Assembly: GCF_018137965.1 (NCBI RefSeq)
Contig: NZ_CP073100.1
Span: 1 to 64,000, forward strand
Length of the DNA: 64,000 nt
Direction of reading: 5' to 3'
Origin: Luteolibacter ambystomatis
GTDB taxonomy: Bacteria; Verrucomicrobiota; Verrucomicrobiia; Verrucomicrobiales; Akkermansiaceae
How positions within the stretch are numbered: position 1 is the stretch's first letter; each line of letters opens with the position of its first letter. The translations under genes were made by a program, and so were the position numbers. Below the pieces are notes generated by a model, which searched no databases, was not told the DNA's origin, and was given only the letters and a program-made list of their open reading frames with translations. Below, piece after piece: positions 45,780 through 55,500 of this stretch.

Positions 45780-47161
45780 CGGGATTTGCGGTTGAGTGGA
45801 AACCAGAGGAGGGCGCAGACGAGCGCGGTAACGAGGCCGGAGAAAGTGGGAGCGGTCAGCCAGACGCGGAGACCCGGCTGCCAGCCCGGAGACTGCCAGC
45901 CGACATCCATGGCGAGGGATTGATAGATCACGAAGGCGCTCATGATCAGGAAGAGGGTGGCGGGTAACAGGGACAGTGCGCCGACCTTGCCCCGTCTCCA
46001 GAGAATGAAGAGTCCGGCGACCGTCAGCGCGGAGCAGAGTGTAAGCCCGACGGTGGTGTATTTCATCAGCTTTTCGAGGTCGCCCTTCGATTGGGAAGGA
46101 TCGGCCACGGCTCCGGCAGCGGGTTTGGAAAAGAGCGCGAGGATCTTGCCATAGAAGACGAAGAACACCGCCAGTCCGGCCTGAAGCACCAGCGAACGGA
46201 TTGGAGGCCGGTCCTGCGCCGCGAACCAACCCAGCGCGGGCATGTCCCGGCCCATCGATCCCAAAACCCGCGGACCTGCCCACAGCAGCGCACTGACCGA
46301 CGAGAAGAGTCCCGCTGCCAGGAGGGCGGAGGTCCAGTGGGCAACCCCGGGACCGAACAAGGCTCCCGCTGCGACATCGGCGATCGCTTCGGTCTCCTTC
46401 AGGCTTTCCATGGAGGCGGCGCGCAGGAAAGCGGCGTTCAGCGCCACGTAGATCGCGATGACAATCACGGTGCCGCCCACGAGGGCACGCTTCACGTCGC
46501 GCTTCGGCTGGTCCCATTCCTCAAGGCCATACACCGCTGCATTCCAGCCGGTGTAGGCGTAGAAGACCCAGAACAGCGAGGCGGCGAACGCCGGCTGGAA
46601 CATGGCCTTCCAATCCTCGGACTGCGAGGCCCAGCGGACGTCGCCGTGGCCTGGCAGGAACAGCGAGGCGATGAGGAAGATGGCGATCAAGGCGAGCTTC
46701 AGGGTCGTGGCGACCAGTTGCACCCTTCCGCTCGTCCGCACGCTCATGGCATGCGAGAATGCTCCGAGCAGAATGACCGCCACGGCTGCCGCCTCCACGG
46801 GTATCGCGGGGATGCTCCGGTTGAGATAGATGCCCAGAGCGAGCGCCACCAGCGCCGTGGGGGCGGCGAATCCGACTACGGCGGAAAGCAGGCCGGCCAT
46901 GAAGCCCAGTGCCGGGTGAAACAACTCGCTCAGGAAACGGTACTCCCCTCCGGAACGGGGCATGGCTTTCGCCACCTCGGCATAGCTGAGTGCCCCGCAG
47001 AGGGCCGCCAGACCACCCACGATCCAAAGCATCAGGATCGGCGTTGCCGCACTGTAGGTAAAAAGCTGGAAGTGAAGGGAGACGAAAACGCCGGTTCCGA
47101 TCATGTTGGCCACCACCAGGGCGGTGGCGGCGGAGCTTCCTGCACGACGCGTTTCAGACAC
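45776..47161 (-). CDS. APC-superfamily amino acid permease
   Basis: A 461-residue integral membrane protein with about 12 hydrophobic helices. The first helix holds the APC-family unwound motif VVANMIGTGVFVS, and helix 3 the YAEVAKAMPRSGGEYRFL segment. The start is the ATG at 47161. Likely a proton- or antiport-coupled amino acid transporter; substrate unknown. It is followed by a coupled lipoprotein gene. Confidence 0.9.
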   Translation of the reverse strand: MSETRRAGSSAATALVVANMIGTGVFVSLHFQLFTYSAATPILMLWIVGGLAALCGALSYAEVAKAMPRSGGEYRFLSELFHPALGFMAGLLSAVVGFAAPTALVALALGIYLNRSIPAIPVEAAAVAVILLGAFSHAMSVRTSGRVQLVATTLKLALIAIFLIASLFLPGHGDVRWASQSEDWKAMFQPAFAASLFWVFYAYTGWNAAVYGLEEWDQPKRDVKRALVGGTVIVIAIYVALNAAFLRAASMESLKETEAIADVAAGALFGPGVAHWTSALLAAGLFSSVSALLWAGPRVLGSMGRDMPALGWFAAQDRPPIRSLVLQAGLAVFFVFYGKILALFSKPAAGAVADPSQSKGDLEKLMKYTTVGLTLCSALTVAGLFILWRRGKVGALSLLPATLFLIMSAFVIYQSLAMDVGWQSPGWQPGLRVWLTAPTFSGLVTALVCALLWFPLNRKSR

Positions 47162-47265
47162 GTCCCCTTTGTCGCCCCGATCCCGTTAGAGTGCAAGAAA
47201 TCCACGGAGTGGCGGCGAAATTGTCGCGGGATATTTCTTCCTGCCGTGCGTATGCTGCGGCAGCG

Positions 47266-48138
47266 ATGTCGGAAATGGACGAGCAATACTGGACCGCGCC
47301 GGACGGACGGCGGCTGTGTTATGCCGAATACGGCGATCCGGCGGGGAAGCCGCTGCTGTTTTTCCACGGTTGGCCGAGTTCTCGGTTGCAAGGGTGGATA
47401 CTGGACGAGGAGGCGAAGCGGCTAGGGCTGCGGATCATTTCCCCGGACCGGCCGGGGATGGGGCGTTCCGATTACGCTGGAAAACGGACGCTCGCCCAGT
47501 GGTCGGAAACGATCCGGGGGCTCAGCGATCATCTCGAGCTGGCCGAGTTCCGCGTCATGGGGGTTTCCGGCGGCGGTCCCTATGCGCTGGCGTGCGCCGC
47601 GTGGCTGCCGGATCAGACCAAGCGCGTGGCAGTCGTGTGCGGGGCTCCGCCGCTGGTCGAGTTCAAGGATCACTCCGATCTGATGTGGACCTACCGCCTG
47701 CTTCTAAAAATCCGCCGCCATGCTCCGGGGGTGTTGGGCCGTGTCATTGGGTTGTCCCGCCGGATTTCCGACATGCCCTCCAATCGTCCGCCGATGAGCT
47801 GGATTCTCAAATCGGTCCCGCCGGAAGACCGCGACGCCATCGAGGGCGCGGGCGGCTACGACACTTTCATCGGCAGTTTCCACGAAGGCATCCGTCAGGG
47901 CGGGCCCGGCGTGGTCGCGGATGCGGATGTTTATCTCAATGACTGGCAGCTCGATTTCTCCTCGATCCGGGTGCCCGTCACCTTTTGGCATGGGGCACTC
48001 GACCGCAATATCCCCATCCGGATGGCCCGCGAGGTGGCAGCCAAAGTGCCCACCGCCACCACTCATTGGTTCGAGGACGAGGGGCACTATTCGTTGCCGC
48101 TCCGGCAGCTCACCCCGATTTTGGAGGATCTGGCCTGA
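47266..48138 (+). CDS. Alpha/beta hydrolase
   Basis: A 290-residue hydrolase starting at ATG 47266 (MSEMDEQYWTAPDGRR); an upstream ATG-like extension to 47191 has no family match. The oxyanion region is LLFFHGWPSSR, the nucleophile elbow is GVSGGGPYALA (Ser at about 104), and the acid/base residues are in WHGALDRNIP (Asp) and DEGHYSLP (His). Ester or haloalkane-like substrate cannot be told. It ends 12 bases before the palindrome upstream of the radical SAM gene. Confidence 0.88.
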   Translation: MSEMDEQYWTAPDGRRLCYAEYGDPAGKPLLFFHGWPSSRLQGWILDEEAKRLGLRIISPDRPGMGRSDYAGKRTLAQWSETIRGLSDHLELAEFRVMGVSGGGPYALACAAWLPDQTKRVAVVCGAPPLVEFKDHSDLMWTYRLLLKIRRHAPGVLGRVIGLSRRISDMPSNRPPMSWILKSVPPEDRDAIEGAGGYDTFIGSFHEGIRQGGPGVVADADVYLNDWQLDFSSIRVPVTFWHGALDRNIPIRMAREVAAKVPTATTHWFEDEGHYSLPLRQLTPILEDLA

Positions 48139-48143
48139 ACGGA

Positions 48144-48169
48144 AATAAATGTTCAAATGAACATTTATT
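48144..48169 (+). promoter_or_regulatory. LexA-type operator inside a 26-bp palindrome
   Basis: AATAAATGTTCA (48144-48155) and TGAACATTTATT (48158-48169) form perfect arms two bases apart. The centre, TGTTCAAATGAACA at 48150-48163, exactly fits TGTTC-N4-GAACA, the LexA motif reported for Verrucomicrobium spinosum. It lies between the alpha/beta hydrolase stop and the radical SAM start, so it should control the latter. Confidence 0.82.
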
Positions 48170-48206
48170 GATGGCGTTCGGAAAATTCCGGGAGCATGGT
48201 GCTCCC

Positions 48207-49253
48207 ATGGCCGAGCGTGGGCGCGGAGCGGACGGAAATCCGCTCAACCGGTTCGACCGTTTCCATGTGGAGACGGACGAGGACGCGTGGGTGGATGACG
48301 CTCCCCGGCCGTTGAAGACGGTTTTTCTCGGGGATGATTCGCAATCGATCCTCACGAAGAGCGACACGGAGGATCTGCCATTCGACCACGGCCTGAATCC
48401 CTATCGCGGGTGCGAGCACGGCTGCGCGTATTGCTACGCCCGGACCTATCACGAGTATCTCGGCTTTTCCGCCGGACTCGATTTCGAGTCGAAGATCGTG
48501 GTGAAGCGGAATGCTCCGGCCTTGCTGGAGAAAGCGCTTCTGAAAAAGACCTATCAGCCCGGATTCATCGCCATGTCCGGTGTGACCGATTGCTATCAGC
48601 CTGCGGAGCGCAAGCTGGAGATCACGCGCGGTTGTCTGGAGGTGTGCGCTCGTTTCCGCCAGCCGATCCTGTTGATCACGAAGAACGCGCTCATCTCCCG
48701 TGACCTCGATCATCTGGTGGAGCTGGCGAAGCATCGCGCGACCGCCGTTTTCCTTTCCGTGACCACGCTCGATCCCAAGCTGGCACGCATTCTCGAACCG
48801 CGTGCGTCCACGCCAAGGGCACGATTGGAAACGATCCGTACCTTGGCGGAAGCGGGAGTGCCAGCGGGCGTGAGTGCCGCACCGATGATCCCGGGCCTCA
48901 ATGATTCCGAGATGCCCGCCATTCTTGCCGCCGCGAAGGAACATGGTGCATCCTTCGCGATGTATTCGATGGTGCGTTTGCCCGGCAGCGTGGCGGAGGT
49001 ATTCGCGTCGTGGCTGGCGCGGAACTTTCCGGATCGGAAGGAGAAGGTGCTGAACCGCATCCGTGCGGCCTATGAAGGCATGCTCAACTCCACCGCACCG
49101 GGATTTCGGAATCGCGGCGCGGGGGCTGCGGCGGAGCAACTTCGCGCGATGTTCCATGCGAGCTGCCGCCGTCTTGGATTGGCGCCGCGCCCGCCCCAGC
49201 TATCCACCGCTTCCTTCCGCCGTATGACGCCGGGGCAGGGGGAGTTGTTCTAA
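48207..49253 (+). CDS. SplB-like radical SAM protein
   Basis: A 348-residue radical SAM enzyme of the spore photoproduct lyase-like (PA0069/Rv2578c) group. The start at 48207 gives MAERGRGADGNPLNRFDRF, matching the GRGA...NP N-terminus of the family; ATG 48171 would add 12 residues but begins only two bases after the operator palindrome. The cluster motif is YRGCEHGCAYCYARTYHEYL, with three cysteines in CxxxCxxC (about residues 68-75). Later: MSGVTDCYQPAE, and APMIPGLNDSE. SplB-type proteins repair UV lesions; members of this group are poorly characterised. A LexA box upstream supports a DNA-repair role. Confidence 0.88.
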   Translation: MAERGRGADGNPLNRFDRFHVETDEDAWVDDAPRPLKTVFLGDDSQSILTKSDTEDLPFDHGLNPYRGCEHGCAYCYARTYHEYLGFSAGLDFESKIVVKRNAPALLEKALLKKTYQPGFIAMSGVTDCYQPAERKLEITRGCLEVCARFRQPILLITKNALISRDLDHLVELAKHRATAVFLSVTTLDPKLARILEPRASTPRARLETIRTLAEAGVPAGVSAAPMIPGLNDSEMPAILAAAKEHGASFAMYSMVRLPGSVAEVFASWLARNFPDRKEKVLNRIRAAYEGMLNSTAPGFRNRGAGAAAEQLRAMFHASCRRLGLAPRPPQLSTASFRRMTPGQGELF

Positions 49254-49255
49254 CC

Positions 49256-49394
49256 GTAGCTGAAGTCGTGAGACTTCAGGCAGGGTCGGTTTACCCTTAT
49301 CCCAGAGCGATGTCTTTGGAGTTGTCGAGGGCTGACCGGAAGTATGGGGGACTTCGTAAGTCAGCCCAGCCTGAAGTCTTGCGACTCCAGCTAC
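49256..49394. repeat. REPIN-like palindromic element
   Basis: GTAGCTGAAGTCGTGAGACTTCAGG at 49256-49280 and, on the opposite strand, GTAGCTGGAGTCGCAAGACTTCAGG at 49370-49394 differ at three positions. The first forms an 8-bp hairpin, CTGAAGTC/GACTTCAG. Between them is a further stem, GGGCTGAC (49329-49336) with GTCAGCCC (49360-49367), plus inner GAAGT/ACTTC. It lies exactly between two convergent genes. Confidence 0.75.
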
Positions 49395-49396
49395 GT

Positions 49397-50071
49397 TCAA
49401 GGCTTCGCGGCAATCCAGCTCAGCGAGGCATTGTGGCTGGCGATGGCGTAGGGCTTGCCGCCAACGAAGCCGGGTAATTCCTCGCTGTAGCCCGGAACCG
49501 TGAGCACCCAACGACCGGGTTCGTCTGTGGTGAATTTGACGAGGCCGTCGGCACCGGTTTCCAATGCGCGGTGGCTGCCATTGGGCGCATTGAGCTGGGC
49601 CTTCGCGCCAGCCAGCGGCTTGCCGCGGAAATAGACACGGACTTCACCGGGTGTTCCCGTCGGCACGATGTCCAAGGTCAGGGAGGGTTGTCCGGCGATC
49701 TTGTCACCTCCGGCGGGCAGCCAGCGGCTGTAGAAGATCGGCCGTCGCGCGGGCTTTCCCTCCGCACCTCTAACAGGAAAGACGGCTTCCGCGACCACGG
49801 CTTGATCCGGCTTCGCTCCACCGAGCGTATAGTGGTCGGATTTTTTCAGCGATTCCAGTGGCTTGGTTTCCGCGGTCACCGGCAGTACGGCGGCGACCGG
49901 CGTGCCGAGGGAATCGAGACGGCCCGGTGATTTTTCCGGTTCGCCGTCGAACTCACCAAAGCGGACCACAAGGGTTCCATCCGGACCGGGCTCCACCCAC
50001 ACCGAGTGGGCGAGCGCGGAGTGAGCGAGGAAGCAGGTAGCGAGAATGCCGAAGCGCAGGGATTTGATCAT
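49397..50071 (-). CDS. Periplasmic DUF4198/NikM-like protein
   Basis: A 224-residue exported protein starting at 50071 (MIKSLRFGILATCFLAHSALA-HSVWVEP). After cleavage the mature protein would begin with His, as in periplasmic nickel/cobalt/copper-associated DUF4198 proteins. The C-terminal part is a carboxypeptidase-regulatory-like beta domain (PGEVRVYFRGKPLAGAKAQL...DGLVKFTTDEPGRWVLTVPG). It lies 20 bases after the small Cys-rich exported protein in one operon, suggesting metal handling. Substrate unknown. Confidence 0.65.
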   Translation of the reverse strand: MIKSLRFGILATCFLAHSALAHSVWVEPGPDGTLVVRFGEFDGEPEKSPGRLDSLGTPVAAVLPVTAETKPLESLKKSDHYTLGGAKPDQAVVAEAVFPVRGAEGKPARRPIFYSRWLPAGGDKIAGQPSLTLDIVPTGTPGEVRVYFRGKPLAGAKAQLNAPNGSHRALETGADGLVKFTTDEPGRWVLTVPGYSEELPGFVGGKPYAIASHNASLSWIAAKP

Positions 50072-50091
50072 GATCGTGAGCGGTGGAAGTT

Positions 50092-50598
50092 TCAGGCGGT
50101 CTTTTTCAACTGCGGCAGGATGCCAGCCTCGATGGCCTTCTTCGCCGCGGCATCCGGATTCTTTTCCCAAGTGGCCTTGGCCTTGTCGTTGAAGAAATAG
50201 ACCTTCGCCCCTTGGTAATCGACGGACGGGCTGTAGGGCGTGATCAGGCTCTGCCGGTTGATCGGGCAGTAGCGCTGGGAAATCAGTTGGACCTTGTCGA
50301 GGCCGAGTTCCTTCTCCTTGCCTTTGAACTGCGGCAGTAGGCCCAGTTCCGTGGCCACCTTCACGTAGTAGGTGGTGGCTTTTTCATCCGCCTTCCACAT
50401 GCGCTCGCACTTGCCGCAGCAGAGCGCGACCGGAGTGCCCTTGAAATCGACCTGATGATCGTCCTCGACCTTGTCCTCCGTCATCATCGGGCAGTGCTTG
50501 TTCGCGGGGGCATCCGCGGCGAAGCCAAGGCTGCCGACGAGAAATGAAACGCCGAGGATCGCGGCACGGAAGGGAAGTGGGAGAAGATGCGGATTCAT
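50092..50598 (-). CDS. Exported YHS/TRASH-like metal-binding protein
   Basis: A 168-residue protein with signal peptide (cleavage about residue 28). Residues about 34-70 form a TRASH/YHS-like module: HCPMM, then VDFKGTPVALCCGKCERMWKAD. A second, similar module (about 105-150) reads RYCPINRQ... VDYQGAKVYFFNDKAKATWEKNP, with most cysteines lost. Likely binds a heavy metal such as copper in the periplasm. Cotranscribed with the DUF4198-like gene downstream. Confidence 0.7.
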   Translation of the reverse strand: MNPHLLPLPFRAAILGVSFLVGSLGFAADAPANKHCPMMTEDKVEDDHQVDFKGTPVALCCGKCERMWKADEKATTYYVKVATELGLLPQFKGKEKELGLDKVQLISQRYCPINRQSLITPYSPSVDYQGAKVYFFNDKAKATWEKNPDAAAKKAIEAGILPQLKKTA

Positions 50599-50735
50599 GA
50601 CTGGAGGGTAACAAGCGTGGAGAGGGTTTGATGGCGGAGGATTGCGCTATTTGGACGCTTGGTTGTCATCTTGGTTTGAGGTGACATCCCGCCGTCTTTC
50701 GAAGTCCTTCCGGGCTATGCCCAACGCCGCTCATT

Positions 50736-52457
50736 TCAACGGAACAACGACTCCACGCCCATCGCCGACTTGCGCATGAACTTCGGGATCGAGTTCGGAC
50801 GGTGGCGGTGGAACCAGCGGAACAGCGGTCCGAGCACGTTCAGCGTGAAAAGATGGTCGATGATGCGGTAGCCGCGCTGCTTCCGCAGCAACAGCGCGGA
50901 GGCCAGCCCGAGCGTGCGGCGCTTGGTATGGAACTCGCCGAAGTCGAGCTTGATGCGGTAGCGGGCGCGGATCGCCTTCGGCCAGCGCTGCTTGTAGGCC
51001 TTTTTCGCCGCGCGCAGATCGGCGACGAGGGCTTCGTCCGATGGCAGGAAATAGAAGCGCCGTGCGAGCAGGATCAGATGAAAGAAATCCCGCATATGCT
51101 CCAGGTCGTCCACCGGCAGTCCGGCTTGTTCCGCGAGTTCGATCATGCGCGGAAAGAGCGTAAACGCCGCCTCGCCCGTGCGCAGCGCCTGTTCCGTGTC
51201 CTTCACGAAGTGGCGCAGGATCTCGCGTACGGCGTTGTTGATGAACAGCGAGTCCCAATAGACGTGCAGAAGCGGGGGGATGCGCACGCGGCGGAAGAAC
51301 AGTTTCTGCGCTGCGAAGTCACCGACATATAGTAGATCGCGGATCACCGTGTCCGCGTGACGTAGCAATTCCAACGCGGCGATGGCGCGGTCTTCGCCGA
51401 GCACACCCGCAACGGCTTGCTCAACCGTCTGCTGCTCTTTGAAAATCCGCAGCGCGCACAGCGTGTTCAGCCGGATCCACACGTCGCGATCGTTCTCCTC
51501 GATGAACGCGAGCCGGCGGAAGCGATGCCAACCGCCGGTCTGGCACCATACCGAAAGTCCCGCGACATTTTCTGCGGCGCTGAGCTCATGGGCGAAGCGT
51601 TCGTGATCCCAGCCGGTGAAGGAGGGATACTCGCCCGCACCCTCGTATTCCTTGCGCGCCTGCAGCTCGAGAATCTTCGGTTGCTTGACGGTGAAGAATG
51701 CCTGGTTGAGCGGCAGGTAGCGGAAGAAATCGCTCTCACCGTGTTTCATCGAGACGATGAAGTTCGGCGAGTCGATGTCCTTGAGCGTGGTGGCCAGCGT
51801 GCGGCGGTGCCAGATGAGATCGCCGATGCGATGGGCCCCGACCGTCCATGTGCGGAGGATGAGCGTCTTGTTCCGCTTCTCGAATTCCGGCAGCAGCTGG
51901 TGCAGCATCCGGTTCGCATCCGCGGGGGTTTTCAGGTGCAGGTGGGTGCGGATCGGGTCCTTCACATCCACCCCGTCGCTCTCCCCGATGCGGAGAATCA
52001 GGCCGTCAAGCTGGGGGAAATCATCGAGCACACCGCGGATCAGGCAGCGATAGTAGGCATCCAGCTCCGCGGGTTTCGTGCCCAGCTCTGAAACTACTGC
52101 GGGTGTCGTAGGAAGGACGTCGGACGTCAGCAGGATGCGGAGGCGGGTTTCGCGCTTCACCCGGTCGAAGAGCGTGGCGAACTCCTGGCGGAAGACGTCG
52201 ATCTTCGCGGCCACCTCCGGTTCGTGGGCCGGATGGGTGGCGAGATGCGCGAGGTCGTCGAAGGTGATCGTGTTGAAGCCGGCGGCTTCGATCCCGCGGC
52301 AGAAGGCGGAGAGATCCTCCCCGATGCGATCCCATTGCTGGCGGCGTTCCGGGCCTTCGGTGGAGAGGGCGTTGAAGGGGATCTTCGACCAGTTGACCCG
52401 CTTCTTTTCGTAGCCCCGGAAAAACGGGCCGATGCCATCGATGATGAACCACTCCAT
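50736..52457 (-). CDS. Large hypothetical protein, possible TIM-barrel glycosidase
   Basis: A 573-residue soluble protein without a signal peptide. The N-terminal roughly 330 residues alternate strands and helices with Asp/Glu/Trp-rich strand ends (NTITFDDLAHLA, LDGLILRIGESDGVD, NKTLILRTWTVG, VAGLSVWCQTGGW), which suggests a TIM barrel; the Glu in RIGESDG and the later Trp/Gln cluster recall GH67-like enzymes. The rest is helical. I cannot name a family. Note the ending, rich in basic residues. Confidence 0.5.
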   Translation of the reverse strand: MEWFIIDGIGPFFRGYEKKRVNWSKIPFNALSTEGPERRQQWDRIGEDLSAFCRGIEAAGFNTITFDDLAHLATHPAHEPEVAAKIDVFRQEFATLFDRVKRETRLRILLTSDVLPTTPAVVSELGTKPAELDAYYRCLIRGVLDDFPQLDGLILRIGESDGVDVKDPIRTHLHLKTPADANRMLHQLLPEFEKRNKTLILRTWTVGAHRIGDLIWHRRTLATTLKDIDSPNFIVSMKHGESDFFRYLPLNQAFFTVKQPKILELQARKEYEGAGEYPSFTGWDHERFAHELSAAENVAGLSVWCQTGGWHRFRRLAFIEENDRDVWIRLNTLCALRIFKEQQTVEQAVAGVLGEDRAIAALELLRHADTVIRDLLYVGDFAAQKLFFRRVRIPPLLHVYWDSLFINNAVREILRHFVKDTEQALRTGEAAFTLFPRMIELAEQAGLPVDDLEHMRDFFHLILLARRFYFLPSDEALVADLRAAKKAYKQRWPKAIRARYRIKLDFGEFHTKRRTLGLASALLLRKQRGYRIIDHLFTLNVLGPLFRWFHRHRPNSIPKFMRKSAMGVESLFR

Positions 52458-52540
52458 GGTGCCTGCGACGGCAAGGTGGCAGGATCGTCACGGGTGGCGA
52501 GAGGGAGTGGATGGCGGATTCGTCACAAGAGGTGGAAGCA

Positions 52541-52577
52541 AAACACCCCGGCTCCCGGAGAAGGAGACGGGGTGTTT
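52541..52577 (-). terminator. Terminator of the 1315-residue repeat protein gene
   Basis: AAACACCCCG (52541-52550) pairs with CGGGGTGTTT (52568-52577), with an inner CTCC/GGAG stem. It is nearly identical in layout to the hairpin at 56707-56739. Confidence 0.75.
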
Positions 52578-52596
52578 CATGCCGGTCATGCCGGTT

Positions 52597-55500
52597 TCAT
52601 TCGCTGATCTTCACACGGAGGAAGGCCTTGGGGTTGCCCGAGGCGATCTGGAAGGTGCGGTACTCCCAACCGTTGGAATCGGAGAGGGCAGGGAGGCCGG
52701 TGGAGTCCGGAGCGGTCTCGAAGACGAGCATGTTCCAGTCCACGAGATCGGTGCTGGCCTGGACGCGGTAGCGGACGCCATCGATGAGCGGGGAGAGCAG
52801 CCCGTCTGCATCGGCCACGAAGGCTCCGGCGTTCTTGCGGACGGGGAGGGTGATGGTGGGACCGCCTGCGGTTTGCCTGATTGCGGTTTTGGCATCGCTG
52901 GTGCCGGAGAGCGGGGAGCCGTCGAGGGCGAATTCGCCCAGGTTGTTGAGGCCATCGTTGTCCGGATTGTCGGCCTTTCCGTTGTTGCCTGCCGTCAGGC
53001 CCTTGTTCGCCGCCCAGACGAGATAGGGTACGGGCGCGCTGGCCACGGTCAATTTTCCGGTGCCGGAGAAGTGGACGTCGTCCTGATGATCGGCACCCGA
53101 GAGTGTGGAACCCCACGTTCCTGAAAGTTGCTGCACTCCGTTGATGAACAGCTTGTCGACGGTGTTTGTGCCGCTGAAAGCAAGATCCAGCACCGCCGCG
53201 CTGGCGATGTTCACGCTGGAGGTGGAGGCCAGGCCGGTCTGGGTGAAGCTCAGCACGCCGGCGTTCACCGTGGTGTCACCGGTGTAGCTGTGTGCTCCGG
53301 AGAAGCGGGCCGTGCCCGCGCCATTCTTGGTGAGCGTGCGTGCGCCGGATCCGGCGCCGGTATTCTGGCTGATGGCTCCGGTGAACTCGAGATCGATGGC
53401 GGCGGGGCCATCCGCGGCGGTCACGGTCAGGCTGGAGTTGGTCATGTCCACCTTGTTGTTCACCGTGGAGGTCACCGGCGCGGCATTGGAGGAGATGTTC
53501 AGGCCGTTGCCGGGGGCGCGAAGGAAATCGTTCGCCGCGGTGGGGCAGTTCAGGGTTCCTCCGATGAGCACGATGTTCTGGATGTATTCGGAACCCGCCA
53601 GATTCACCGTGCCACCATTGATGGTCACGGTGCGGGTACCGGTGGAGGCATTGCGACCGTCGATGCCGAAGGGCACGGTGGTGGTGACGGTCGCTCCCGG
53701 ATTGACTGTCAGGTTGCCGAGACCCACCGAGCAGGTTCCATTGCCGAAGCCACCGCTTTTCGACAGCGTGAGCGTGCCGCCATCGACGGTGGTGGTGCCG
53801 CTGTAGTTGTTGCCGGTCGAGCCGGACAGGATCTGCGTGCCGGTGCCGACCTTGCGGAGAGAGAGCGCGGGACTGCCGGTGCCGCCCTGGGTGATCTGGC
53901 CCGAGAAGGTACCGCCGCCGTTGGCCGCGCCGATCGTCAGCGTGTTGTTGGTCGAACTGTTGGTGCCGATCGAGCCGCTGCCGTTCAGTCCGTTGATGGT
54001 TTCACCCACGCTGCTGAAGGACAGGTTCAAGGTGCCGTTGACCGTCACGTTGCTGCCATCCGGGATGGTGTCGAAGACGGTGCCGGCGGTGCCGAGTTGG
54101 AGAACGGCGTTGCTGTTGATGACCAGATCTCCGGTGAAGTAGTTGTCACCGGCCTCGAAGACCACGCGGTTGCCGGAGGTCGCCGGAGCACCGATGGTCA
54201 GCGTGCCGACGCTTCCGGCGATGTTGCGGAAGTTCACGCGGTTGGCTGCGGTGGCACCGTTCCGCAGGATCGTCGGGCGATAGAGATGGAGCGCGGTGAA
54301 GCTCACGCTGTCCGCGGAGGCTGCGGCAGTGCCGATGGTGGCGGTGCCGGTACCCTGCGGAGTCACGATGATCGGCTTGGCCAGCGTGGCGTTTGCCGTC
54401 GTTCCGTTGGTCAGGAATGCCACCGCGTTGGCAGCCGTGTTGGCATCGCCGAGGACAATCGAGGTATTGGCGAAGGATGTGCCGGTTCCCTGGTTGGTGG
54501 TGACGGTGCCGGAGGAAATGATCACGCCACCGGTGAAGGTGCTGGCGCCGGTGTTGTTGAGCGCCAGCGTTCCCGCTCCGGATTTCAGGATGGAGGTGCT
54601 GCCGCGGATCGTGCCGGTACCGGCGAAGGTGTAGGTGTTTGCGGCGTTGTTCACCACGATGGCCGAGGGGGCGAGATTGCCGGCGAGGGTCACCGTCTGG
54701 TCGGCGGCGGTGTCTCCGAAGGTCACGGCATCCCCCCAGAAGAACAGCGAATCCGCGGTGCCCGTCCAGGGTGTGCTGGTGTTCAGATCCCAGGTGCCGC
54801 CGGTGGTGGCGCTCCAGGTTTTCGCCTCGGCCTTGTACTCCAGCGTCACGGCACCGGAGGCGTTCGTGAGCAGACCGCTGCGGTAGTTGGTCTGTGGGAT
54901 GAACGCTCCCGTGCCGGATTGGGTGCCGGTGTAGCGCAGCACGTTCACGGCGCCGGAACCGCCGGCCGTGTAGTCGCCGAGCTGGCTGGTGTAGATGTCT
55001 GTCGTGCCATTGAGCACAAGATTCGCTCCACGCACGGCAGTGATGCCGGACGGGCTGGCGAGGATGCCCACGCCGGCGACGTTGTTGAAGGTGATGTTGC
55101 CGGTGGTGGTGCCGGACCCGGTAAGGGTGGCTCCGCCGATGAGTAGCGGGCTGGCCAGAGTGCCGGTCACGGCCAGCGTGCCGAAGTTGACGGTGGTGGT
55201 GCCGGTGTAGAGGTTTGCTCCGGAGAGGGTCAGGACTCCCTGGCCGTTTTTGGTGAGGCCCCCGGTCGAGGTTGGCACGCTGCCGGAGAGGGTGAGATTG
55301 GCATCCGCGCGCAGTACATCCCAGATGCCGGTGATGCCGGTGTTGAGAGTGAAGCTGCGGTCGGTTGAAGCCGTCGCACCGACGTAGTGAACCGTGCTGG
55401 CGGCGGTGAAGACCAGGTTGGCCGCGCTGTTGCTTGCCGCGCCGAGGTTGCCCGCCACGCCGCCGTTGTTGATCGCGGATACCCGGGTGGTGCCTCCACC

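Noticed and set aside
45780..46517. N-terminal extension of the lipoprotein through the permease gene
   Set aside because: It is out-of-frame permease sequence; the lipoprotein signal starts at 45779.
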